DNA from: an uncultured Muribaculaceae bacterium
GTDB taxonomy: Bacteria; Bacteroidota; Bacteroidia; Bacteroidales; Muribaculaceae
DNA length: 6,426 nucleotides
Direction of reading: 5' to 3'
NCBI GenBank assembly: GCA_938039795.1
Contig: CALHWU010000183.1
Location: 1-6,426, forward strand
Under the pieces are notes generated by a model. It searched no databases. It was not told the DNA's origin and worked only from the letters and a program-made list of their open reading frames with translations. Of this stretch, positions 1 to 6,208 are shown piece by piece (within the stretch, counting starts at the first letter, position 1; each line of letters starts with the position of its first letter). A program made the translations under genes and the position numbers.

Positions 1-2106
1 CTTTTTCTTCGACTCTGTGGTATTCTCCTCGCTGAGCTTCTTCCAGTCCTGATTGCCGAAGAGCGATGCCGGAGGGGTCATCTGCAGGCTGAGTGCGAAC
101 TGCGATCCCCGGCGTGTGTAGAGCGGGCTGTCCATCGAGTTGCGGGCCAGGGTCAGACCGAGCACGAGCGAATTGGATGTACCGTTGTTCATATAGTAAA
201 GATAATCCCAGTTTTTGAGATAATACCACTGATATGACAGCTCTGTTGTGAAAGTGAAGTAGTCGTCGGGCCAGTTGAGACGCTTGCCGAATCCGACCGT
301 AATTCCGGCCATCTGCAGCACCTTGTTGGGGTCGTAGGCATTTTCGTAACTATACTGGTTGTCATAGCCGTAATTGCCATATCCGTAACCGTAGCCATAA
401 GGATATCCATAGCCGTAGCCGGAATTATACCAGTTGTTGTTGTAATATGAATCGTTTACACCCGTCTGGCGCGAAAAATATGCTGAAACCGACAGTGAGT
501 TGGGGCGCTTGCCGCCGAACCACGGATCAAGGAACGACACGGCATACTGCTGGTAATATCTCGCATTGGTCTGTGCCGAAATTGTGAAAGTCTGACCTTC
601 GCCCTGAGGTATGAGACCCTTATAGCTGCTCGGATTGAAAAGATTCTTGATAGAGAAGTTGGTGAATTTGAGCGCCACCTTGCCTATCACGCCGGTCTGA
701 CCCCATCCGAACGAAAGCTCGATCTGGTCATTGGCCTTAGATTCGAGAGGCAGCACGATGTCGACAGTGCCGTCCTCCTGGTTGGGCCGGATGTCAGGCT
801 CCAGATTTTCGGGGTTGAAATGTCCCGTCTGGGCTATCTCACGGATAGAACGCACGAGATCGTCCTTGCGGAAGAGTTCGCCCGGACGTATGAACAGCTC
901 GCGACGCACCACCTTCTCATAAAGTCGGTCGTTGCCGTTGATCTCCACCCGGTTGATACGTGCCTGCGGGCCCTCCATCATGCGGAGCTCCAGGTCGATG
1001 GAGTCGCCCCTGACATTTTTCTCAATGGGCACAAGCTGATAGAAGAGGTAGCCGTTGTTGAGATAATAGTTGGCCACAGCATCCTCATCGGTCTGTGTGC
1101 GCTTCTCGAGAAGCTTCTGGTTGTACACTTCACCGGGACGGATATCGAGTATGCTGTTGAGCCGGTCAGTATCAATGATAGTATTGCCTACCCACGAGAT
1201 ATCGCTGATATAATACTTCTGGCCCTCTTCAAGGTTGATGTAGACGTCGACCTTCTTCTCGTCAAAAGGCACTACGCTGTCCGAAAGGATCTTCGCGTCA
1301 CGGTAGCCAAGCTCGTTGTATTTTTCGAGAATGCGGTTGAGGTCATCCTGGTAATCGTTCTCCACAAACTTTTTCTGTTTGAAGAGATTCATTATATTGC
1401 CGCTTTCGTTGGTCTTTTTCATCGCGCCTTTGATCTTCTTGTCGGAAAGCATCTCATTGCCCGCGATATAGATCTTATGAACCTTGAGCTTGTCGTGTTT
1501 GTCCACGTCGATCTCCACGATCACTTTGTTGGGAGCCGACAGATCTTCATGAAGCACGATGTTGACCTCGGCGTTGCCGAAGCCTTTTTCCTTGTAGTAG
1601 GCCTTGATGATCATGATGGCACGGTTGACGATGTTCTGCGTCACCTGATTGCCCTCATACAGCTGCAGACGCTCCTGAAGATCGTTTTTCTCGCCTTTTT
1701 TCACGCCCTGGTAATCTATGCGCGATATCTGCGGCTGTTCTCGCAGGCGCAGAGTGAGCCACGCCTTATCGCCGGCTGTCTTGTCGACAGTGATCTGCAC
1801 TTTGCTGAACAGTCCCTGACGCCACAGGCGCTTTGAAGCCTGGGTAATTTCATCGCCCGGTATGTCAATCCGCTCTCCGGTTTTCAGACCCGAGAATCCG
1901 ATGACTATATGATCCTCATAGTTGTCGGCTCCTTCTACCTTGATATCTGCGATCTCATAGTTGCGCGGCATACCGTTGAAGAGCACGGGAGGATTATATA
2001 CAGTGTCGACAGGCTGACTCTGGGCGTCGGCCTCCGACGGCATTATCATGAGTGCCAGTGCTGCGAGAGCTATAAGATTGCGGTGTAGTTGGCTCATCTT
2101 ATTCAT
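1..2106 (-). CDS. bamA: BamA, outer-membrane protein assembly factor (partial, C-terminus beyond left edge)
   Basis: BamA is the core of the BAM complex, which folds and inserts beta-barrel proteins into the outer membrane. The reading frame is open to base 1. About 700 residues are visible of a protein usually near 850-900, so the last barrel strands and the loop-6 VRGF-type motif are missing. Counting from the ATG at 2097, a signal peptide (hydrophobic LIALAALALMIM, likely cleavage after ADA near residue 25) precedes five POTRA-like repeats at about 47-122, 123-201, 204-291, 295-374 and 378-454. Each has the beta-alpha-alpha-beta pattern and phrases such as VEGADNYED, IAGNEMLSD, WVGNTIID and INGNDRLYE. 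The barrel starts near 458 (IELSFGWGQTG) and includes SPLYTRRGSQF. Residues 549-588 form a Tyr/Gly-rich insertion. The start is uncertain: in-frame ATGs lie at 2172, 2115, 2106 and 2097. I chose 2106 because it gives a compact signal peptide with Lys and Arg in the n-region. The ATG at 2172 overlaps the uppS stop (ATGA) but would add about 22 residues before it. Identity is secure; the start is not. Confidence 0.95.
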   Translation of the reverse strand, partial: MNKMSQLHRNLIALAALALMIMPSEADAQSQPVDTVYNPPVLFNGMPRNYEIADIKVEGADNYEDHIVIGFSGLKTGERIDIPGDEITQASKRLWRQGLFSKVQITVDKTAGDKAWLTLRLREQPQISRIDYQGVKKGEKNDLQERLQLYEGNQVTQNIVNRAIMIIKAYYKEKGFGNAEVNIVLHEDLSAPNKVIVEIDVDKHDKLKVHKIYIAGNEMLSDKKIKGAMKKTNESGNIMNLFKQKKFVENDYQDDLNRILEKYNELGYRDAKILSDSVVPFDEKKVDVYINLEEGQKYYISDISWVGNTIIDTDRLNSILDIRPGEVYNQKLLEKRTQTDEDAVANYYLNNGYLFYQLVPIEKNVRGDSIDLELRMMEGPQARINRVEINGNDRLYEKVVRRELFIRPGELFRKDDLVRSIREIAQTGHFNPENLEPDIRPNQEDGTVDIVLPLESKANDQIELSFGWGQTGVIGKVALKFTNFSIKNLFNPSSYKGLIPQGEGQTFTISAQTNARYYQQYAVSFLDPWFGGKRPNSLSVSAYFSRQTGVNDSYYNNNWYNSGYGYGYPYGYGYGYGNYGYDNQYSYENAYDPNKVLQMAGITVGFGKRLNWPDDYFTFTTELSYQWYYLKNWDYLYYMNNGTSNSLVLGLTLARNSMDSPLYTRRGSQFALSLQMTPPASLFGNQDWKKLSEENTTESKKK
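364..420 (-). repeat. Tyr-Gly dipeptide-encoding degenerate repeat inside bamA
   Basis: On the minus strand this stretch encodes alternating Gly and Tyr (G-Y-G-Y-G-Y-P-Y-G-Y-G-Y-G-Y-G-N-Y-G-Y), residues 560-578 counted from the ATG at 2097. At DNA level it is a run of 6-bp units of the form GGNTAY with mixed third bases (GGC/GGT/GGA and TAT/TAC). It is therefore a degenerate repeat that keeps the frame. It is the core of a broader Tyr/Asn-rich stretch at 334-453. It falls between predicted barrel strands, so it is probably an extracellular loop; that location is inferred. Confidence 0.8.
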
Positions 2107-2168
2107 TATATCCATTGCGTGAGATGATGTCTGTAATATATGTGAGGGTGCGATGAGAGAGGTTTGCT

Positions 2169-2915
2169 TCATTTTATCTGATCGGAAGTCAGGCCGAACC
2201 GTCGCTCACGGCCGGCAAAGTCGTCAAGCGCGCGCTTGAAATCCGCTTTGCTGAAGTCGGGCCAGTATGTCGGCGTGACATATATTTCTGAATATGCGAT
2301 CTGCCACAGCAAGAAATTGCTGATCCTGTGGTCGCCGCCGGTGCGTATGAGCAGATCGGGATCAGGCATTCCTGAGGTGGCCAGATATGTGTCGATGGTT
2401 TCCGAAGTAATATCTTCTGCAGCGAGTCGGCCTGATGCGGCATCAGCAGCTATCCGCCGGCAGGCTTCGGTAATTTCCCAGCGCGAAGAGTAGCTCAAGG
2501 CCAGGCATAGTGTCAGTCCGGTGCAGTGCGACGTCTCCGCCATACACTGCCGCAGCCGCTCCATTGCCTCGGCCGGCATCCGCTCGAAAGCGCCGATCAT
2601 GGTAAGCCTTACATTGTTTTTGATCAGATCGGGCGTCTCTCTTTCGATCGCCATCACGATCAGATGCATAAGCGCGTCGACTTCGGCCTGTGGTCTCTGC
2701 CAGTTTTCAGTAGAGAAAGCATACAGTGTGAGGAATCCCACTCCGGCTTCAGAGGCAGCCTCGGTGATCTTTCTTACCGTATTCACACCCTCGACATGGC
2801 CCGCCGAACGGTCGAGCCCGCGTTCGGTGGCCCACCGTCCGTTGCCGTCCATTATTATGGCCACGTGCTTCGGAACTGAGCGTTCGGTAATTGAGGTGTT
2901 ATGCTGCTTGTCCAT
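2169..2915 (-). CDS. uppS: Undecaprenyl diphosphate synthase (cis-prenyltransferase)
   Basis: UppS condenses eight isopentenyl diphosphates onto farnesyl diphosphate in cis to give undecaprenyl diphosphate, the lipid carrier for peptidoglycan and surface polysaccharides, at the cytoplasmic face of the inner membrane. The 248 residues match the usual length (about 250). All family motifs are in order: HVAIIMDGNGRWA with catalytic Asp23, GH at 39-40, STENWQRP at 68-75 and DLLIRTGG at 187-194, followed by RISNFLLWQIAYSE ending at Glu210. As I recall the E. coli numbering, catalytic and binding residues (D26, H43, S71, N74, W75, R194, R200, S202, E213) all occur here shifted by three. The usual YGGR is SYSSR (141-145), which I recall as common in Bacteroidetes, and the E. 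coli Glu198 position is Asp195. The ATG at 2915 lies 38 bp after the preceding gene, and bamA follows closely, so the two are probably co-transcribed. No strong Shine-Dalgarno is visible, as is normal in this phylum. Confidence 0.97.
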   Translation of the reverse strand: MDKQHNTSITERSVPKHVAIIMDGNGRWATERGLDRSAGHVEGVNTVRKITEAASEAGVGFLTLYAFSTENWQRPQAEVDALMHLIVMAIERETPDLIKNNVRLTMIGAFERMPAEAMERLRQCMAETSHCTGLTLCLALSYSSRWEITEACRRIAADAASGRLAAEDITSETIDTYLATSGMPDPDLLIRTGGDHRISNFLLWQIAYSEIYVTPTYWPDFSKADFKRALDDFAGRERRFGLTSDQIK

Positions 2916-2953
2916 GATTCTGTCTTAATAAATGTGATCATCCGTCTATGCGT

Positions 2954-3643
2954 TCAGTCGATACGGTGGCAGGTCTCGCATCGCTCGCCGAACTCATAAC
3001 TTATAGAGAGACTTAACGCCGAATACCAGTCGGTGTTTTTCAAAAACGAACTCTTTATTCCATAGGGATCTGAAAGCGGCTTGCCGTCGATATTATCGGC
3101 AAAAGCCTTGGTCATTGTCAGTTCCATCCCGAGGTTGATTCTTTCCGACGGTTTGAAGCGCACCCCCAGGGCCATTGGCAGGGTGAATGCCGCAAAACTG
3201 CGGGAGTCCACGCTCGACAGCGCCACGCCTATGCCCATACCTATGTAGGGCGTCCAGCGACGGAGGCGCTTGTAGGTCTCTCCGATGCCATAGGGGAAAA
3301 AATTGAATTCTCCACGCGCCTGAATATCGGCCAGTGTGGACCGGAAGCTATAATTGTTCCCGTCGGGCAAAGCATTGTCCATATCCGATGTATTGCCTCT
3401 GAGCTGGCTTATGCCAGCCTGCACTCTTGCCGACCATCTGGCATTGAAGTTATATCGTGCGAACAGGTCGGCATGCATGCCGGGCCGACGGAAGAAGAAA
3501 CCATCATTGGCGTCGCCATGATATCCGCTCATTCCGAGTGAGGCTCCGAAGTCCCACATATACCGGGCTTCCTGAGCCTCTATGCTCAGGGAAGCCGACG
3601 CCGTCATGGCAAGGATCAGTATGTTTAGCCACCTGACTGTCAC
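2954..3643 (-). CDS. Small outer-membrane beta-barrel protein, DUF6089/PorT-like
   Basis: This is a 229-residue predicted outer-membrane barrel of unknown function. It starts with GTG. A signal peptide (Arg4, then hydrophobic WLNILILAMTASASLS) probably ends near EAQ at 22-24. The mature part has alternating amphipathic strands: YMWDFGASLGMSGYHGD, NARWSARVQAGISQL, EFNFFPYG, TPYIGMGIGVAL, LPMALGVRFKP, INLGMELTMTKAF and a final strand ALSLSISYEFG. The phrases NFFPYG, TPYIGMGIG and LG.E....KAF.D resemble what I recall of DUF6089 proteins, which are often found just upstream of uppS and bamA in Bacteroidales. The family name comes from memory, not a search. GTG at 3643 is 7 bp after the lipoprotein stop, which suggests translational coupling. 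The first in-frame ATG (3607) would remove most of the signal peptide. The protein ends with an odd tail, ERCETCHRID, containing CxxCH. A role in envelope assembly is inferred only from the neighbours. Confidence 0.85.
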   Translation of the reverse strand: MTVRWLNILILAMTASASLSIEAQEARYMWDFGASLGMSGYHGDANDGFFFRRPGMHADLFARYNFNARWSARVQAGISQLRGNTSDMDNALPDGNNYSFRSTLADIQARGEFNFFPYGIGETYKRLRRWTPYIGMGIGVALSSVDSRSFAAFTLPMALGVRFKPSERINLGMELTMTKAFADNIDGKPLSDPYGIKSSFLKNTDWYSALSLSISYEFGERCETCHRID

Positions 3644-3650
3644 TTTGGCT

Positions 3651-5093
3651 TTACTGTATCGGTAGGAAAGTGAAGTAATTTATATATCCCCGTCGTATAT
3701 AGGGCGAGAAGCCGCCGGTGTTTAGACCTCCGAAGATATATATATACGGGCACTCCCATGAGCTGATCGGTCTTACAGCGCGCGAGCTCTCCGGACGAAG
3801 AGTCTGTTCGATCACGAGAGCCTGGGCACCTGTGAAAGCGGGCACATCCTCTCCCGGCTGCATATAGACCGGCGCTTCAGCCCAGTGGACACCTTGATCG
3901 ACCGACATGTACATGCGGCCGTTCATCGTGCCGTCGACCTCATTGCCGCCGAAAGCGAGCAGTATGGGCGACGTGCTTGCTACATAACGTATGTTGAGAG
4001 CGACGCTGTAATACGGTATCATCATCACTCCCTCCAGAGGAGGCAGGGAGTTGATCGACACTGCGGCCCATTCGCTTCCGTCATAAGCCCACAGGCTACC
4101 GGTAAGCGATCCGTCGGATGTGCGTCCGCCAAGCACTGTGAAAAGCGGCTTGTCGCTCCACTGCGTAGTGAATGTCATGGGAGCGCTTGTGCCCCTTACC
4201 GGACATCCGCGGCCCACGGGCTTTTCTACCGTGGGAGGATATGTCACATGAGAGTAAGTGAAGTCAGCATTGCGCCTGTTGCCAAGCACTGTCGTGCCGT
4301 ATCCGCCATAGATATAATCCATTTTGACTCCGGTATCGCTCCATGAAAGTCCGGCATCGGTGCTTTCATAGAGATCTCCGTCGGCACATATATACATTTT
4401 CCCGTCGATTGCTGCCAGTGTCGACACCTGGGCCGAAGCAGGGAGCGCCGATGAAGATATGTTCCACTGCTGCGAGGCAGGGTTGTCAGTGACAGCCATT
4501 GTTGCCGACACCCCGTCGGAAGCCAAAGTATAGTATCTGCCTCCCATCTCTACAGTCTTCTGCGCAGAAGGCGCGACAAGCGAAGTGGGCAGCGGTGCGA
4601 AAGGAGTAGTATCCCAATATAATGAGTCAGGCTTCTTCTCATGCACATTGAGTTTTACCTGATAATCGCGCTGCACTTTGCCATCGGCCGAAACGATACG
4701 CAGCTTCACGTCATTATTGCCGAAATATACGGAGTCACTTGGATTCTGCAAGTAATTGACAGTGACAGCTTCACCCTCAGCGTCGGTAAAGAGCAGCTCA
4801 AGACTGCTTGCAGAGGCGACCGTGACCTTGACGGTAGCGTTTGCACGCTTGGTGCCGATAGGCAGGGAGTCAGCATTGAAGATGACGCCGTTGGCCAGAT
4901 CGACAGAGAAAAAGAGCGTGTCGACATGTTCATCAATACGCGGCGCGCTCCCGAGTCCGAAATACGACACTTCAACATTGCTCAGCGCCGTATTCTCGAT
5001 TACAGGCATCGAACTGTCGTCGTCGTTATTGCACGACACTCCGCACCAGCCCATTACAGCCGCCAATATGATATGATATAGTTTTGGCTTCAT
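3651..5093 (-). CDS. Predicted surface lipoprotein with Ig-like N-terminus and Asp-box/kelch-like propeller (DUF6242-like)
   Basis: This 480-residue protein has no assigned function. A lipoprotein signal peptide (MKPK, then HIILAAVMGWCGVS) ends at Cys21. It is followed by NNDDDSS, an acidic stretch like the export signal that sends Bacteroidetes lipoproteins to the cell surface. Residues about 35-152 are beta-rich and resemble Ig/cadherin-like repeats. Residues about 155-480 look like a beta-propeller: two exact Asp-boxes of the pattern SxDxGxxW (STDAGLSW at 244-251, SVDQGVHW at 397-404) and kelch-like segments (VLGGRTSDGS..LWAYDGSEW at about 320-342, LLAFGG and IYIFGG). I recall this architecture as DUF6242 in Bacteroidales, with moderate certainty. 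Asp-boxes are structural and do not by themselves imply sialidase activity; no arginine-triad or FRIP motif was recognised. The ATG at 5093 is preferred over upstream starts (5135, 5129), because those precede the candidate promoter and would bury the signal peptide. The gene opens the run that continues into uppS and bamA. Confidence 0.85.
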   Translation of the reverse strand: MKPKLYHIILAAVMGWCGVSCNNDDDSSMPVIENTALSNVEVSYFGLGSAPRIDEHVDTLFFSVDLANGVIFNADSLPIGTKRANATVKVTVASASSLELLFTDAEGEAVTVNYLQNPSDSVYFGNNDVKLRIVSADGKVQRDYQVKLNVHEKKPDSLYWDTTPFAPLPTSLVAPSAQKTVEMGGRYYTLASDGVSATMAVTDNPASQQWNISSSALPASAQVSTLAAIDGKMYICADGDLYESTDAGLSWSDTGVKMDYIYGGYGTTVLGNRRNADFTYSHVTYPPTVEKPVGRGCPVRGTSAPMTFTTQWSDKPLFTVLGGRTSDGSLTGSLWAYDGSEWAAVSINSLPPLEGVMMIPYYSVALNIRYVASTSPILLAFGGNEVDGTMNGRMYMSVDQGVHWAEAPVYMQPGEDVPAFTGAQALVIEQTLRPESSRAVRPISSWECPYIYIFGGLNTGGFSPYIRRGYINYFTFLPIQ

Positions 5094-5114
5094 AAAACGA
5101 TATTTTTCAACGTG

Positions 5115-5122
5115 CAAAGTTA
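5115..5122 (-). promoter_or_regulatory. Candidate Bacteroidetes -7 promoter element for the lipoprotein-bamA run
   Basis: The minus strand reads TAACTTTG here, an exact match to the Bacteroidetes sigma-70 type -7 consensus TAnnTTTG. It is followed by C and lies 21 bp before the lipoprotein ATG at 5093. Transcription would begin around 5108, leaving a leader of about 15 nt. No good -33 TTTG/TTG element is seen at the expected 19-23 bp upstream, so the call rests on the -7 box, its position and the AT-rich 77-bp gap after ribD (5094-5170). No clear terminator hairpin plus T-run was found in that gap, so read-through from ispG-ribD remains possible. Confidence 0.5.
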
Positions 5123-5170
5123 ACAACATTTTCATTAACTACACGACCCGCAACGTTAAAATACCTAATA

Positions 5171-6208
5171 TCACATGCGCTCGAAGAAGCTGATGAGATT
5201 GCCGTCAGCAATCTCGCAGCTCTTTAGGACGGCCGGAGGCATAGCCATCGGACATCGCCCTTCGGATCCAAGCCTCAAGGGAGATATCTCGACTCTTGCG
5301 GCGTCCCACAGACCGCTGCTGATCACCGACGACAGTATACGGCTCCCTCCTTCCGCCATCAACGATATGAACCCCAGGCGGTATAACCGCTCCATCACAG
5401 CATTCAGATCATGTGAGTCAACGTCGCTGATCTGCTCAACATGGCATGGTAGATCCGGGCGGAAACGATCGGTAAAACAGATCACCCTTCCGGGAGAATA
5501 TACTTTTGCCGACGGATCGGTCTCCCCCCGGGCATCAAGTACGATTCTGGCCGGATTCTTTCCGGCTACGCCTCTCACTGTAAGCGAAGGATCGTCAGCC
5601 ATAACTGTACCTGCGGCCACCATGATGGCATCATACCGTGCCCGAAGACTGTGCATGAGAGTCGACGTAAGACCGGTGGAGAATCTTACCGGGCCGGAGG
5701 CCGCGGCCGTAAAACCGTCGGTGCTCATGGCCCATTTCAGCAACGTATATGGCCGCCGAAACCTGTGGGCGGTGAAGAACTTTACATTAAGAGCCTCGCA
5801 CTCTTCGCGAAGCACGCCTACGGTGACATCTATCCCGGCCTGACGGATACGCGCCACTCCCCTGCCGTCAACCTTGGCAAACGGATCCATACATCCGACG
5901 ACAACCCTCTTGAGCCGCCGGTTTACGATAAGATCCGCGCAGGGTGGAGTCCGTCCGAAGTGAGCGCAAGGCTCAAGAGTGACATAGATGGTGCTCTGTG
6001 GCAGAAGCCGCGGATCGCTGACCGACTCAATGGCATTGACCTCGGCATGCGGCCCTCCGCATTTCCTATGATAGCCCTCGCCTATGATACGTCCGTCGCA
6101 TGTCACTACGGCCCCCACCATCGGATTGGGAGATGCGCCGAGCTCTCCGCAGCGGGCAAGCTGCAGCGCCCGGCGCATCATTTCAATATCGAACGCCGTC
6201 ACTTCCAT
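5171..6208 (-). CDS. ribD: Bifunctional riboflavin biosynthesis deaminase/reductase RibD
   Basis: RibD is a cytoplasmic enzyme catalysing two steps of riboflavin synthesis: deamination of 2,5-diamino-6-ribosylamino-4(3H)-pyrimidinone 5'-phosphate, then NADPH-dependent reduction of the ribosyl chain. With the ATG at 6208 the protein has 345 residues, normal for the family. The N-terminal deaminase (about 7-140) has SPNPMVGAVV, the zinc site HAE (His54, catalytic Glu56) and PCAHFGRTPPC (Cys81, Cys90). The C-terminal reductase (about 152-345) has LKWAMSTDG, VAAGTVMADDPSLTVR (197-212) and MAEGGSRIL (284-292). Where many RibD reductases have a D-E pair after the GG motif, this one has WDAAR (301-305). 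The frame is open to 6280, but an upstream start would lie inside ispG and add a basic, non-conserved 24-residue tail, so 6208 is chosen. Its first 10 bp overlap the end of ispG. No FMN riboswitch or other rib gene is in the window. Confidence 0.96.
   Translation of the reverse strand: MEVTAFDIEMMRRALQLARCGELGASPNPMVGAVVTCDGRIIGEGYHRKCGGPHAEVNAIESVSDPRLLPQSTIYVTLEPCAHFGRTPPCADLIVNRRLKRVVVGCMDPFAKVDGRGVARIRQAGIDVTVGVLREECEALNVKFFTAHRFRRPYTLLKWAMSTDGFTAAASGPVRFSTGLTSTLMHSLRARYDAIMVAAGTVMADDPSLTVRGVAGKNPARIVLDARGETDPSAKVYSPGRVICFTDRFRPDLPCHVEQISDVDSHDLNAVMERLYRLGFISLMAEGGSRILSSVISSGLWDAARVEISPLRLGSEGRCPMAMPPAVLKSCEIADGNLISFFERM

Noticed and set aside
820..1836. Plus-strand open frame of 338 codons opposite bamA
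   Set aside because: It lies wholly antisense to the POTRA region of bamA, which has clear domain structure. Its composition, rich in Val, Leu, His, Phe and Asp, is what the complement of a charged, K/E/D-rich coding strand gives. No family motif or separate promoter is seen.
2189..2928. Open frames on both strands overlapping uppS (2189-2443 minus; 2236-2493, 2521-2928 and 2526-2879 plus)
   Set aside because: uppS explains the whole stretch with all expected motifs, and the alternative frames show no recognisable protein features.
3885..5081. Open frames overlapping the lipoprotein gene (3885-4346, 4641-5081 and 4756-5076 plus; 4706-4978 minus)
   Set aside because: The lipoprotein frame has a signal peptide, lipobox and repeated propeller motifs. 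The others lack any such pattern.
3651..5093. Sialidase activity for the Asp-box lipoprotein
   Set aside because: Asp-boxes are structural elements of many propellers. I could not identify the arginine triad, the FRIP motif or the catalytic Tyr/Glu pair, so an enzymatic call is not supported.
5094..5170. Possible terminator or riboswitch between ribD and the lipoprotein gene
   Set aside because: Only a weak 5-bp inverted repeat (TTAAC/GTTAA around a 15-nt loop) is visible, with no GC-rich stem plus T-run. The gap is also too short for an FMN riboswitch and lies downstream, not upstream, of ribD.
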